Assembly (NCBI GenBank): GCA_902778535.1
Contig: CACYYG010000008.1
Coordinates: 1-64,000 of the forward strand
Source of the DNA: an uncultured Prevotellaceae bacterium
GTDB taxonomy: Bacteria > Bacteroidota > Bacteroidia > Bacteroidales > Bacteroidaceae
Length of the DNA stretch: 64,000 nt
Direction of reading: 5' to 3'
The translations under genes were made by a program, and so were the position numbers. The notes under the pieces were generated by a model, which did no database searches, was not told where the DNA came from, and saw only the letters and a program-made list of their open reading frames with translations. Positions 20,914 through 29,640 of this stretch are shown here, piece after piece. Position 1 is the stretch's first letter; each line of letters starts with the position of its first letter.

Positions 20914-20962
20914 ACACAGAGCATAAGGGAACAACATTCCCGTATGCTCTGTGTATTTTTTT
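20914..20962 (+). terminator. Strong terminator after ompA-like gene
   Basis: Inverted arms ACACAGAGCATA and TATGCTCTGTGT enclose an inner GGGAA/TTCCC pair and are followed by a run of seven Ts. Confidence 0.9.
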
Positions 20963-20983
20963 CCCCAACATTTATTATCGAAT

Positions 20984-23092
20984 ATGAAAAAGACATTGCT
21001 TTCATTGTTAGCATGCCTGCTATTGTCTGTGCCCGTTATGGCACAGGCCGTGCAGAAAGGCTACTATCGTGTGCAGAATTTCACTACGAAACGTTATATC
21101 TTCCTCGTCGACTATAAGACGAAAGGTATTCTCCCGGCAGAAACAAGCTATGACGTCGATGCACTCCGCACCCTCGGTGGTTTCTCAAATGTCGTATCCG
21201 ACCCTTCCACCATTTACTTTATCGAGAACAAGGGCGGTACAGACTATAATCTGAAAGGCCAGGGAAAGGACGTGTTTGATTTTGTCGGACGCTACCTCAC
21301 TGCACGACAGGTTAAGGACAAGAATGGCCTGATTCATTATACGGCCTCCGGTATCTATCAGGGTATCGAAGTCTTTCTTTATGATTCAGAACCTGATCCC
21401 GACGATCCTGATGAACGCGGATACTTAATGACTGGCGGAGATGCTAGCATGATGCTGTGGGACATCCTTCCCGTCAAATCGTCTGACGATAACAACTATT
21501 TTGGCATCCAGCCTGAAGTAACCATCGGCGGAAAGCCTTATGCCCCGTTCTTCGCCTCCTTCCCTTTCTCGCCTGCATCAAGCAGCATGAAGGTTTACAC
21601 AGTCACTAAGGTCGATGGTGACATGGCCGTCATCACCGAAGTGCAGGGCAAGGTGGCTGGCGGCACGCCCGTTATCATAGCTTGTGCCGGTGCCACGCCT
21701 TCCGACAACCGCATCAATATTGAGATGGAGGACGCTTCAAAGCCCGCTAATATGCTCAGTGGCCAGTATTTCAATAGCTCTGATTTCTGCGGTACTAAAG
21801 CCTTCCACTTTAATGCCATACCCTGGGATGCTGCTACCATGCGTGTCCTTGGTACTACAAGGGACGGCAAGCTGGGCTTTGTGAAGGACACAAAGATGAA
21901 GTACATTCCCCGCAATAAGGCTTATCTCGTGGTGAGTGCTAATGCTCCCGATGAAATCAGACTGCTGACTCAGGCCGAATACGAGGAGGAGAAAGCCAAG
22001 GATGCCGTTACCGTAGCCGCACGCTCCTACAGTCGTGAATACGGCAACCCGAATCCCACTTTCGAGTATGACGTCACTTCCGGCACACTCACCGGCCAGC
22101 CCTCTCTCACCTGTGCTGCCACACCGTCGTCACCCGTTGGCACTTATGACATTATTGTCAATAAGGGAACAGTCACCAATGCCAATTTCACGGGCATCAA
22201 TGGCACCCTCACTGTCACCAAGGCTCCGCTCACTGTTACTGCTAAGAGTTACACCATTAAGCAGAACGAGCCATTGCCTACTTTTGAAGCCGAGATTACA
22301 GGCTTCAAGAATGGAGAGACAGCCTCCGTGCTCACCGCTCAGCCTCAGGTCAGCTGCTTTGTACCTGAAACCATGTTCGTACCCGTTGGCACCTACAAGA
22401 TTACTGTTAGCGGAGCCGGCGCCCAGAACTACGACTTCAACTACGTCGACGGTACGCTCACTGTCGTCGAGGCCGATCCCATCACCCTGTCTGCTGCAGA
22501 TGCCACGATGGTCTATGGCGATGCCGTGCCAGAATTTAACTTCACTGTTAGTGGCGGCGAGATAGAAGGCACGCCTGTTTTCACTTGCGAGGCCACACAG
22601 TCGTCACCGGTAGGCACTTACGACATCGTCATTGCACAGGGCACTATCAACTATCCCAACCTTGTACTTGTTAATGGCAAGCTCACTGTGTCGCCCGCTC
22701 CGCTTACTGCTTCTGTGGGCAACTACAAGCGCAATCAAGGTGAGTCCAACCCCGAGTTCGTCATCATTTATGAGGGATTCAAGAATGGCGAAGATGCTAG
22801 TGTGCTAGACGTTGCTCCTACTGCCGCTTGTGAGGCCACGGCCGACAGCGCACCAGGAAATTACGACATCATTGTTAGTGGAGGTGTGGCAAAGAACTAT
22901 GTGTTCAACTATGTCAATGGCGTTCTGGAGGTGGTAGAAACTCAGGGCATCGCCGCAGTTACTGTCAGCTTCGACAAGCCTGCCGACATCTACTCAGCCG
23001 ATGGCCGTTGCATCCGTCGTGCTGCCACTACGATGGCTGGTCTGCCCCGCGGACTCTACATCGTCAACGGGCGTAAAGTCGTTGTTCGCTGA
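20984..23092 (+). CDS. Exported MBG-repeat protein with a T9SS-like C-terminal domain
   Basis: The ATG at 20984 begins a clear signal peptide (MKKTLLSLLACLLLSVPVMAQ), whereas the longer frame from 20951 lies in the terminator. Residues 20 to about 340 form a region I do not recognise. Then come about four MBG-type immunoglobulin-like repeats (Y-G-x-x-x-P-x-F ... P-V-G-T-Y-D-I). The last about 30 residues (IYSADGRCIRRA, GLPRGLYIVNGRKVVVR) have the form of a type IX secretion sorting signal. It is probably surface-displayed cargo of the T9SS encoded at 50.7-56.7 kb. Confidence 0.75.
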   Translation: MKKTLLSLLACLLLSVPVMAQAVQKGYYRVQNFTTKRYIFLVDYKTKGILPAETSYDVDALRTLGGFSNVVSDPSTIYFIENKGGTDYNLKGQGKDVFDFVGRYLTARQVKDKNGLIHYTASGIYQGIEVFLYDSEPDPDDPDERGYLMTGGDASMMLWDILPVKSSDDNNYFGIQPEVTIGGKPYAPFFASFPFSPASSSMKVYTVTKVDGDMAVITEVQGKVAGGTPVIIACAGATPSDNRINIEMEDASKPANMLSGQYFNSSDFCGTKAFHFNAIPWDAATMRVLGTTRDGKLGFVKDTKMKYIPRNKAYLVVSANAPDEIRLLTQAEYEEEKAKDAVTVAARSYSREYGNPNPTFEYDVTSGTLTGQPSLTCAATPSSPVGTYDIIVNKGTVTNANFTGINGTLTVTKAPLTVTAKSYTIKQNEPLPTFEAEITGFKNGETASVLTAQPQVSCFVPETMFVPVGTYKITVSGAGAQNYDFNYVDGTLTVVEADPITLSAADATMVYGDAVPEFNFTVSGGEIEGTPVFTCEATQSSPVGTYDIVIAQGTINYPNLVLVNGKLTVSPAPLTASVGNYKRNQGESNPEFVIIYEGFKNGEDASVLDVAPTAACEATADSAPGNYDIIVSGGVAKNYVFNYVNGVLEVVETQGIAAVTVSFDKPADIYSADGRCIRRAATTMAGLPRGLYIVNGRKVVVR

Positions 23093-23126
23093 CGCCCGCA
23101 TTTCGTTTGAAAAATTAGGGATATAT

Positions 23127-23204
23127 CCCCATGAAAAAATCTATCGATAAATTTTTTCATGGGGATGACCTTTTTGAAAAAATCTATCGATCCATTTTTT
23201 TCAA
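23127..23204 (+). repeat. Two stem-loops, first with a perfect 14-bp stem
   Basis: CCCCATGAAAAAAT (23127-23140) pairs perfectly with 23151-23164 around the loop CTATCGATAA. A second hairpin at 23174-23204 repeats GAAAAAATCTATCGAT. It lies between converging genes and may terminate both. A related element occurs at 61601-61654, so it is a dispersed repeat. Confidence 0.8.
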
Positions 23205-23263
23205 TGCTTGAGCCTCTTATTTCAAGCCTTGAGATATTGGAAAAAAAATGACCTTCGCAGCCG

Positions 23264-24385
23264 TCAGAAAATCCGCTTCGTGATGCGCAGGTTCAGAACG
23301 GGGAATACTTGGAATTTCTTGATGAGATCTACGTAGTCACCCACCTTGCCCCGCACATTCTCCACATCGTTCACCAGGTCGGTACCGTCGTGAGTGACAA
23401 TCTTCGGTACGCCGCCCCAGAACATTGCGCCGCAATCGAATGAAACGTGCCAGCTGTCATCCTTCTTCAGCAGACGGCCGCCGTAGCCAAAGCCGATGTA
23501 GGGCTTCAGTCGGTTGGCATAGGCCCAGGCCTTCACCATAGAGTTTTCGTCAGGTACGACGCGGTAGGGAGTTCCGGCCTGATGCTTCACTTCGCCTTTG
23601 GCGTGAATCACTTCACCCTTGGCATGGATGACATCACCTGCCATATAGTACGTCCCGTCAATAATAACGTTTTTCTCTGCCAATACATCTTCTTCATATA
23701 CCACGTCTTCATCATAGAGAATGTCGTGCTTGTATTCACCCATGTGAATGCTCATCATGCCGTATTTCTCGAATTTCTCTTTCATGTTGAAGGATATACC
23801 ATCAAAGGTGAATAACTCTCCATTCATGGAACGGGTGAAAAGATTGTTGTATATGTTCACCGCCATCAGCGAAGGCATGTCTTCGGTTGTGTTTTTGGCG
23901 CGGGCTATTTCGTGGCTGCCAAGGAAGATACCCGCCGTCAGATGCCAGTTTTTGTTTCTGAACGGCTTTACGTCTACCAGCAGTTTCCAGTTCCAATAGG
24001 TAGGCTGTCCTTCCACATCGACAATATTATCTACCTCCATGCCTGTGAATTGGGCCAGCATGCCCGACAAACGGTCAAATTTTGACTGGCTTTCAGCTGG
24101 GTCATCGCCAACATCCACGCCAAAGTGCATCATGTGCTTCACGTGTGGCATGAATGCGTAGCCGGTACGCAGGGAGAATACGTTGTTGATGGGCATCGAA
24201 ACGTCGAAGCCCAAACCCGTGCTACCCGTTGTCAGGGAAATGTCAAGGTGGCTGAATGGCTTTACATACCCCGGAACAGGGTCGATAAGGTTTCCTTTCA
24301 GCGCATTAAGTGCATCATTATCCTGTGCCCGGACTGTCGTCAGCAGTCCAAGCAGCACAGCAAGAAAAAGAAGATGTCGTCTCAT
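23264..24385 (-). CDS. Outer-membrane protein of unknown function
   Basis: The start at 24385 (MRRHLLFLAVLLGLL, cleaved after V-R-A-Q) fits the promoter at 24410-24441; the longer frame would cross the promoter. The protein (373 aa) has alternating strands suggestive of a barrel (LDISLTTGSTGLGFDVSM, YIGFGYGGRLL) and ends with Phe, as outer-membrane barrels do (RITKRIF). An internal duplication DVIHAKGEVIHAKGEV is visible around residues 265-280. No family is recognised. Confidence 0.7.
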   Translation of the reverse strand: MRRHLLFLAVLLGLLTTVRAQDNDALNALKGNLIDPVPGYVKPFSHLDISLTTGSTGLGFDVSMPINNVFSLRTGYAFMPHVKHMMHFGVDVGDDPAESQSKFDRLSGMLAQFTGMEVDNIVDVEGQPTYWNWKLLVDVKPFRNKNWHLTAGIFLGSHEIARAKNTTEDMPSLMAVNIYNNLFTRSMNGELFTFDGISFNMKEKFEKYGMMSIHMGEYKHDILYDEDVVYEEDVLAEKNVIIDGTYYMAGDVIHAKGEVIHAKGEVKHQAGTPYRVVPDENSMVKAWAYANRLKPYIGFGYGGRLLKKDDSWHVSFDCGAMFWGGVPKIVTHDGTDLVNDVENVRGKVGDYVDLIKKFQVFPVLNLRITKRIF

Positions 24386-24409
24386 TGCCTGATGTGTCGA
24401 AATTAACTG

Positions 24410-24441
24410 CAAAACTACGAAAAAAGCCCGATACAGCCAAA
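24410..24441 (-). promoter_or_regulatory. Promoter of the minus-strand outer-membrane gene
   Basis: On the minus strand, TTTG (24438-24441) and TAGTTTTG (24410-24417) are 20 bp apart, a full match to the Bacteroidetes promoter. It starts a leader of about 20 nt. Confidence 0.75.
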
Positions 24442-24517
24442 TCTGCATCCTCTTTTTTTATGTACCCTTCCGTTTTTTCTGTTTTTTTGCTAATGTGAGA
24501 AAAAAAAGCGGCAAAAA

Positions 24518-24549
24518 TTTGGTCGTACCGACTTTTCTTGCTACCTTTG
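24518..24549 (+). promoter_or_regulatory. Promoter of tRNA-Val
   Basis: TTTG (24518-24521) and TACCTTTG (24542-24549) are 20 bp apart, about 45 bp before the mature tRNA 5' end. Confidence 0.75.
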
Positions 24550-24593
24550 CACCCGCAAAAGTAGGGGAGTGCGCTCGTTTACTTTCGAATAGA

Positions 24594-24668
24594 GGTCGTT
24601 TAGCTCAGTTGGTTTAGAGCATCTGCCTTACAAGCAGAGGGTCGGCGGTTCGAATCCGTCAACGACCA
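24594..24668 (+). tRNA. tRNA-Val (anticodon UAC)
   Basis: A complete cloverleaf. The acceptor GGTCGTT pairs with AACGACC. The D-arm is GCTC/GAGC, and the anticodon stem TCTGC/GCAGA holds loop CTTACAA (anticodon TAC). The T-arm GGCGG/CCGTC has TTCGAAT. The discriminator is A, and the CCA end is not encoded. It reads GUA and probably other GUN codons. Confidence 0.97.
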
Positions 24669-24705
24669 CATCAGTAGAAAAAGGTATCAGTTGAACGTTC
24701 AGTTT

Positions 24706-24730
24706 GTTGCGTTAAAACGCAACTTTTTTT
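24706..24730 (+). terminator. Terminator after tRNA-Val
   Basis: GTTGCG-TTAAAA-CGCAAC is followed by seven Ts. A related hairpin lies behind purB (26112-26128), in a similar sequence context. Confidence 0.8.
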
Positions 24731-24752
24731 ATTAAGAAGGTAAAAAATCTCC

Positions 24753-26099
24753 ATGGAACTATCCGCACTTACGGCCGTTTCGCCTATTGACGGCCGCTAC
24801 CATGAAAAGACAATCTCCCTGTCAGACTATTTCTCTGAGTTTGCGCTCATACGCTATCGTGTGCGCGTAGAGATAGAGTATTTCATCGCCCTTTGCGAGT
24901 TGCCTCTGCCTCAGCTGGCCGACTTCCCTCATGATGCTTTCCCCATGCTGCGCTTAATCTACGAGCAGTTCTCGTTGCGCGATGCACAGCGTGTGAAGGA
25001 AATTGAGGCAGTCACCAACCACGATGTCAAGGCAGTGGAATATTTCATCAAGGAGAAGTTAACGCTTTCTACGGCTAAGCCTATCTACCTCAATTTCATC
25101 CACTTCGGGCTCACCTCGCAGGACATCAACAACACCGCTGTGCCCCTCTCTCTCAAGGAGGCAGTCAACAATGTCTACATCCCCCTGCTGGAGGAACTTA
25201 TTGAGCAGCTTAACGACTACGCCCAGGAGTGGCGCAACGTGCCCATGCTCGCCCGCACTCACGGACAGCCGGCATCGCCCACGCGCCTTGGCAAGGAGGT
25301 GATGGTCTACGTCTACCGTCTGGAGGAGCAGCTGCGCACCTTGCGCGATGTGCCCTTCACTGCCAAGTTCGGCGGTGCTACCGGCAACTTCAACGCCCAC
25401 CACGTGGCCTATCCCGACATCGACTGGCCGCAGTTTGCTGAGCATTTCCTCAGCGAGAGTCTCGGCTTGGAGCGCGAGCAGTACACCACGCAGATTTCAA
25501 ACTACGACCATCTGGCTGCACTCTTCGATGCCTTGCGTCGCATCAACACCATTGTCATCGACCTCGACCGCGACTTCTGGATGTACATCTCGATGGACTA
25601 TTTCAAGCAGAAGATCAAGGCTGGCGAGGTGGGCAGCAGTGCGATGCCCCACAAGGTCAATCCCATCGATTATGAGAACTCTGAAGGCAACCTTGGCATG
25701 GCCAACGCCATCCTCGCCTTCTTGGCACAGAAGCTGCCCGTCAGCCGTTTGCAGCGCGACCTTACCGACAGCACCGTCATTCGCAATGTCGGCGTGCCCC
25801 TCGGGCATAGCGTCATCGCCTTCCAGAGCACGCTTAAAGGCCTGCGCAAGCTCATTCTCAATGAGCAGAAGCTTGCCGACGACCTTGACAACACCTGGCC
25901 CGTCGTAGCAGAGGCCATACAGACCATTCTGCGCCGTGAAGGCTATCCCAATCCCTATGAGACACTGAAGCAGCTCACACGTACTAACGAGCGCATCACA
26001 GCCGACTCCATTGCCGCTTTCATCCAGACTCTCGAAGTCAGCGATGCCGTCCGTCAGGAGCTCGCACAAATCACCCCACAAAACTACACAGGAATCTAA
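24753..26099 (+). CDS. purB: Adenylosuccinate lyase
   Basis: Cleaves SAICAR and adenylosuccinate, releasing fumarate, in purine (AMP) synthesis. It is a cytoplasmic homotetramer of the fumarase/aspartase superfamily. At 448 aa the length is normal. The catalytic His170 lies in ARTHGQPASPT, and the signature loop GSSAMPHKVNP (294-304) carries the catalytic Ser. HFGLTSQDI (residues about 117-125) is the other conserved active-site stretch. AGAAGG upstream is the likely ribosome binding site. Confidence 0.97.
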   Translation: MELSALTAVSPIDGRYHEKTISLSDYFSEFALIRYRVRVEIEYFIALCELPLPQLADFPHDAFPMLRLIYEQFSLRDAQRVKEIEAVTNHDVKAVEYFIKEKLTLSTAKPIYLNFIHFGLTSQDINNTAVPLSLKEAVNNVYIPLLEELIEQLNDYAQEWRNVPMLARTHGQPASPTRLGKEVMVYVYRLEEQLRTLRDVPFTAKFGGATGNFNAHHVAYPDIDWPQFAEHFLSESLGLEREQYTTQISNYDHLAALFDALRRINTIVIDLDRDFWMYISMDYFKQKIKAGEVGSSAMPHKVNPIDYENSEGNLGMANAILAFLAQKLPVSRLQRDLTDSTVIRNVGVPLGHSVIAFQSTLKGLRKLILNEQKLADDLDNTWPVVAEAIQTILRREGYPNPYETLKQLTRTNERITADSIAAFIQTLEVSDAVRQELAQITPQNYTGI

Positions 26100-26111
26100 A
26101 CGTCCAGTATG

Positions 26112-26128
26112 TTGCGACTCAGTCGCAA
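26112..26128 (+). repeat. Short perfect palindrome behind purB
   Basis: TTGCGACT-C-AGTCGCAA, not followed by a T-run. Its flanks (AACGTCCAGTATG before, CAATTAA after) resemble those of the hairpin in front of purB (AACGTTCAGTTTG, TTATTAA), so purB is bracketed by two related hairpins. Confidence 0.6.
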
Positions 26129-26173
26129 TAAATCAATTAAAAAACAAGCCGCGAGGCCCAAAACCATCAAATT

Positions 26174-27559
26174 ATGGAACAAGAAAACATTCAGGAAAAG
26201 CTCAGCGATGAGCAGAAGAACACCAGCCGCGAAGGCTATCAGAAAGAATTCAGACCCGTAGGACGTTCACCGCGCCCTCGCATTAGCAACGGCACACGTC
26301 CCGCCACGGGCGGCTATGAGCGCCCAGCCTTTAGCCGTCGCCATAACGACGATGAGGGAGGCTTCCGTCCCGAGGGATTTGGTGCCTCTTTGCAGAACAA
26401 CGCTTCCCAGCGTTCCTTCCACCCGCGTACATCCTATAATAATGGCTATCAGCCCCGTCCCCGCTACAATCAGGACGGTCAGTCCCAATACAACAGCGAT
26501 GACCGCAAAGGCGGTTATCAGCCACGTCCGCGCTTTAACCAGGATGGTCAGCAGGGTGGCTATCAGCCCCGTCCCCGTTATAATCAGGACAATCGTCAGG
26601 GCGGCTATCAGCCTCGTCCACGTTATAACCAGGATGGTCAGCAGGGCGGCTATCAGCCTCGTCCCCGTTACAGCCAGGATGGTCAGCAGGGCGGCTATCA
26701 GCCTCGTCCGCGTCCCTACAACGCCTACAACACCTACAATTCATACAACAACCACAAGCCCAACCGTAAGCCCTATGATCCCAATGCCAAGTATTCGTTG
26801 AAGAAACGCATTGAGTACAAAGAGCAGCACTTCGACCCCAACGAGCCTGTACGTCTGAACAAGTTCCTCGCCAATGCCGGTGTCTGCAGCCGTCGTGAGG
26901 CCGATGAGTTCATACAGGCCGGCGTCGTCACTGTCAACGGACAGGTTGTTACGGAGCTGGGCACCAAGGTGCTCCGCACCGACGAGGTACGCTTCCACGA
27001 CCAGCCCGTCAGCATCGAGAAGAAGGTCTATGTCCTCCTCAACAAGCCGAAGGACTATGTCACCACCAGCGACGACCCGCAGCAGCGCAAGACCGTTATG
27101 GACCTTGTCAAGGATGCCTGCTCCGAGCGCATCTATCCTGTAGGACGTCTCGACCGCAACACCACTGGCGTGCTCCTGCTTACCAACGATGGCGACCTCG
27201 CATCGAAGCTCACGCATCCTAAGTATCTGAAGAAGAAGATCTATCACGTCTATCTCGACCGCAACGTAACCGCCCACGATTTGCAGCAGATTGCAGAGGG
27301 CATCACCCTTGAAGACGGTGAAATCAAGGCCGATGACGTGCAGTACGCTTCGCCTACAGACAAGAAACAGGTCGGCATTGAGATTCACTCAGGCAAGAAC
27401 CGCATTGTGCGCCGCATCTTCGAGGCCCTCGGCTACAAGGTCACCAAGCTTGACCGCGTGCAGTTTGCCGGTCTCACCAAGAAGAACCTCCGCCGTGGCG
27501 ACTGGCGCTACCTCACCGAGGATGAAGTCGACCGTCTCCGCATGGGAGCGTATGAGTAA
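26174..27559 (+). CDS. RsuA/RluB-family rRNA pseudouridine synthase with a repeat-rich N-terminus
   Basis: Converts a uridine of ribosomal RNA to pseudouridine. Residues about 1-210 are a disordered, Arg/Gln/Tyr-rich extension containing four exact-length 15-aa repeats (GGYQPRPRYNQDGQQ type). An S4 RNA-binding domain follows (VRLNKFLANAGVCSRREAD), then the catalytic domain with GRLDRNTTGVLLLTNDG, whose Asp is the nucleophile, to about residue 455. The extension probably adds RNA binding, an inference from its RGG-like composition. The catalytic part is most like RluB (23S rRNA). Confidence 0.9.
   Translation: MEQENIQEKLSDEQKNTSREGYQKEFRPVGRSPRPRISNGTRPATGGYERPAFSRRHNDDEGGFRPEGFGASLQNNASQRSFHPRTSYNNGYQPRPRYNQDGQSQYNSDDRKGGYQPRPRFNQDGQQGGYQPRPRYNQDNRQGGYQPRPRYNQDGQQGGYQPRPRYSQDGQQGGYQPRPRPYNAYNTYNSYNNHKPNRKPYDPNAKYSLKKRIEYKEQHFDPNEPVRLNKFLANAGVCSRREADEFIQAGVVTVNGQVVTELGTKVLRTDEVRFHDQPVSIEKKVYVLLNKPKDYVTTSDDPQQRKTVMDLVKDACSERIYPVGRLDRNTTGVLLLTNDGDLASKLTHPKYLKKKIYHVYLDRNVTAHDLQQIAEGITLEDGEIKADDVQYASPTDKKQVGIEIHSGKNRIVRRIFEALGYKVTKLDRVQFAGLTKKNLRRGDWRYLTEDEVDRLRMGAYE
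26510..26713 (+). repeat. 45-bp in-frame tandem repeats in the pseudouridine synthase gene
   Basis: Four 45-bp units (26510-26689), each coding for 15 residues beginning GGYQPRPR, plus a partial fifth and a degenerate copy upstream. Unit lengths are identical, and most differences are silent or Y/F, N/S changes. Confidence 0.9.
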
Positions 27560-27565
27560 TTTAGA

Positions 27566-27605
27566 GTAGTTATGGGGAGTTATGGGTAGTTATTGGAATT
27601 TATAG
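27566..27605 (+). repeat. Left decamer array of the four-helix-bundle cassette
   Basis: Four 10-bp units (GTAGTTATGG, GGAGTTATGG, GTAGTTATTG, GAATTTATAG) lie between the pseudouridine synthase stop and the small gene. The array is an imperfect inverted copy of 28051-28090. Confidence 0.8.
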
Positions 27606-27613
27606 GTCAATAG

Positions 27614-28000
27614 ATGGAAACTACAAGAACTTTTGAAGAAGTAAAGGCTTGGCAAAAAGCTCATAAGTTCGTTCTGATGGTCTATCAGACTACGCATAAC
27701 TTCCCAGAATTTGAACGATTTGGTCTTTCCTCACAGTTCCAGCGTGCAGCAGTATCTATTGCTGCCAATATTGCTGAAGGATATGGAAAACTTACTCAGC
27801 CTGACAAGTTACGTTTCTTTAGTATTGCTCAAGGTAGCATGGAAGAATGTCGATATTACTGTATACTTGCAAAAGATCTATCATATATTAATTTAGATAA
27901 TTACAACCAGTTGCGTACTACTCTTAGCGAGGCTAGTTTCTTGTTGAATGGATACGTAAAAGGCATTTTAGAAAATAAGCATAAAAACTCAATGGAATAA
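27614..28000 (+). CDS. Four-helix-bundle protein (S23 / 23S rRNA intervening-sequence family)
   Basis: A 128-aa all-helical protein with the family's landmarks: FEEVKAWQKAH near the start, FPEFERFGLSSQFQRAAVSIAANIAEGYGK in the middle and SMEECRYYCILAKDL later. Members form pentameric helical bundles, and some were found inside intervening sequences of 23S rRNA genes. The relative Avd works with diversity-generating retroelements, but no reverse transcriptase is present here. The gene is more AT-rich than its neighbours, sits between two conserved genes and is flanked by inverted decamer arrays, which suggests a mobile or formerly mobile cassette. The molecular function is unknown. Confidence 0.88.
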   Translation: METTRTFEEVKAWQKAHKFVLMVYQTTHNFPEFERFGLSSQFQRAAVSIAANIAEGYGKLTQPDKLRFFSIAQGSMEECRYYCILAKDLSYINLDNYNQLRTTLSEASFLLNGYVKGILENKHKNSME

Positions 28001-28050
28001 GGGTTGCATGGTCTTAAAAGGGGCTATAGTCTATGTTTAAACAAATGCCA

Positions 28051-28090
28051 CCTAACTACCTATAAATACCCCTAACTTCCTATAACTTCT
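28051..28090 (-). repeat. Right decamer array of the four-helix-bundle cassette
   Basis: On the minus strand this reads as 10-bp units of the type GAAGTTATAG, GAAGTTAGGG, GTATTTATAG and GTAGTTAGG. It mirrors the left array at 27566-27605. It ends 10 bp before the asnS ATG and occupies its leader. Confidence 0.8.
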
Positions 28091-28100
28091 TAATAGAAAA

Positions 28101-29552
28101 ATGGAAAGAACAAAGATTATTGATGTGCTGAAAAGCACTGAATACGGAAAGCCCGTGTGTGTGAAGGGCTGGGTACGCTCCCACCGCGGCAACAAGAACG
28201 TCGACTTTATTGCCCTCAACGATGGTTCGACCATCAAGAACGTGCAGATTGTCGCCGACCCGACAAAGTTCGAAGACGAGCTGCTGAAGCAGATTACCAC
28301 GGGTGCCTGCATCTGTGCCGAGGGTGTGCTCGTAGAGAGCCAGGGAGCAGGACAGAGCAGCGAGATTCAGGCCACAAACCTCGTTATCTACGGTCTCTGC
28401 GACAATACCTATCCCATGCAGAAGAAGGGCCAGAGCTTCGAGTTTATGCGTCAGAACGCACACATGCGTCTGCGCACCAACACCTTCGGAGCCGTCATGC
28501 GCATCCGCCACAACATGGCTATGGCCATCCACACATACTTCCACGAGCACGGCTTCTACTATTTCCACACGCCCCTCATCACCGCCAGTGACTGCGAGGG
28601 CGCTGGCAATATGTTCCAGGTCACTACGAAGAACCTCTACGACCTGAAGAAGGACGAGCAGGGTAGAATTATCTACGACGACGACTTCTTCGGCGAGCAG
28701 ACCAGCCTCACCGTTTCCGGACAGCTGGAGGGCGAGCTGGGAGCCACTGCTCTCGGCGCCATCTACACCTTCGGTCCTACCTTCCGTGCTGAGAACAGTA
28801 ACACGCCGCGCCATTTGGCTGAGTTCTGGATGATTGAGCCCGAGGTTGCCTTCCTCGACCAGGAAGGACTGATGGATCTCGAGGAAGATTTCATCAAATA
28901 CTGCGTGCGCTGGGCGCTCGACAACTGTAAAGACGATCTCGCCTTCCTCAACCAGATGATTGATAAGACACTCATCGAGCGCCTCCAGTCAGTCATCAGT
29001 ACCAAGTTTGTGCGTCTTCCCTACACTGAGGGCATCAACATCCTGCAGCAGGCCATTAAGGACGGCCATAAGTTCGAGTTCCCCTGCAACTGGGGCGACG
29101 ATCTTGCTTCCGAGCACGAGCGCTATCTCGTAGAGCAACACTTCAAGAAGCCAGTCATCATGACCGACTATCCTTCAGCCATCAAGGCTTTCTACATGAA
29201 GCAGAACCCCGCCGTTCAGGCTGATTCTCCTGCAGGTCCTACCATCGGCTATCGCGGCCAGCAGGCCCCTGGTCCCACTATGCAGGGTACTGATGTGCTC
29301 TTCCCCCAGATCGGCGAAATTATCGGCGGTTCTGTGCGTGAGGAGAGCTACGACAAGCTCATGGCTGAGATTAACGCTCGCGGTATGGAGACCGATAAGC
29401 TTTGGTGGTACCTTGACACACGCCGCTGGGGCAGCTGTCCTCACGCAGGCTTTGGCCTCGGCTTCGAGCGCCTTATTCTCTTCGTCACAGGTATGCAGAA
29501 CATACGTGACGTCATTCCCTTCCCCCGCACACCCAAGAGCGCTGAATTTTAG
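28101..29552 (+). CDS. asnS: Asparagine-tRNA ligase
   Basis: A class II aminoacyl-tRNA synthetase that charges tRNA-Asn. The N-terminal OB-fold anticodon-binding domain (residues about 15-105) is followed by the class II core. Motif 2 is seen as [22 protein letters not shown] (split around residue 235), and motif 3 as [16 protein letters not shown] near the C-terminus. At 483 aa the length is typical of bacterial AsnRS. There is no T-box-like leader; the upstream DNA is taken up by the decamer array. Confidence 0.96.
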   Translation: MERTKIIDVLKSTEYGKPVCVKGWVRSHRGNKNVDFIALNDGSTIKNVQIVADPTKFEDELLKQITTGACICAEGVLVESQGAGQSSEIQATNLVIYGLCDNTYPMQKKGQSFEFMRQNAHMRLRTNTFGAVMRIRHNMAMAIHTYFHEHGFYYFHTPLITASDCEGAGNMFQVTTKNLYDLKKDEQGRIIYDDDFFGEQTSLTVSGQLEGELGATALGAIYTFGPTFRAENSNTPRHLAEFWMIEPEVAFLDQEGLMDLEEDFIKYCVRWALDNCKDDLAFLNQMIDKTLIERLQSVISTKFVRLPYTEGINILQQAIKDGHKFEFPCNWGDDLASEHERYLVEQHFKKPVIMTDYPSAIKAFYMKQNPAVQADSPAGPTIGYRGQQAPGPTMQGTDVLFPQIGEIIGGSVREESYDKLMAEINARGMETDKLWWYLDTRRWGSCPHAGFGLGFERLILFVTGMQNIRDVIPFPRTPKSAEF

Positions 29553-29575
29553 TCAGCGCTTTCTACAGAATAAGA

Positions 29576-29613
29576 AACGGGACTGCAACATGGTGTTGCA
29601 GTCCCGTTTTGTT
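29576..29613 (+). terminator. Terminator between asnS and the converging ompA-like gene
   Basis: ACGGGACTGCAACA and TGTTGCAGTCCCGT form a perfect 14-bp stem around TGG, followed by TTTTGTTT. On the other strand the preceding A-rich stretch is short, so it mainly serves asnS. Confidence 0.9.
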
Positions 29614-29640
29614 TAATGTTCGTGTCTGTGTCGCTGTGGC

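Noticed and set aside
28001-28100. A T-box or other riboswitch for asnS
   Set aside because: The leader is only the decamer array. No T-box sequence, specifier or antiterminator hairpin is visible.
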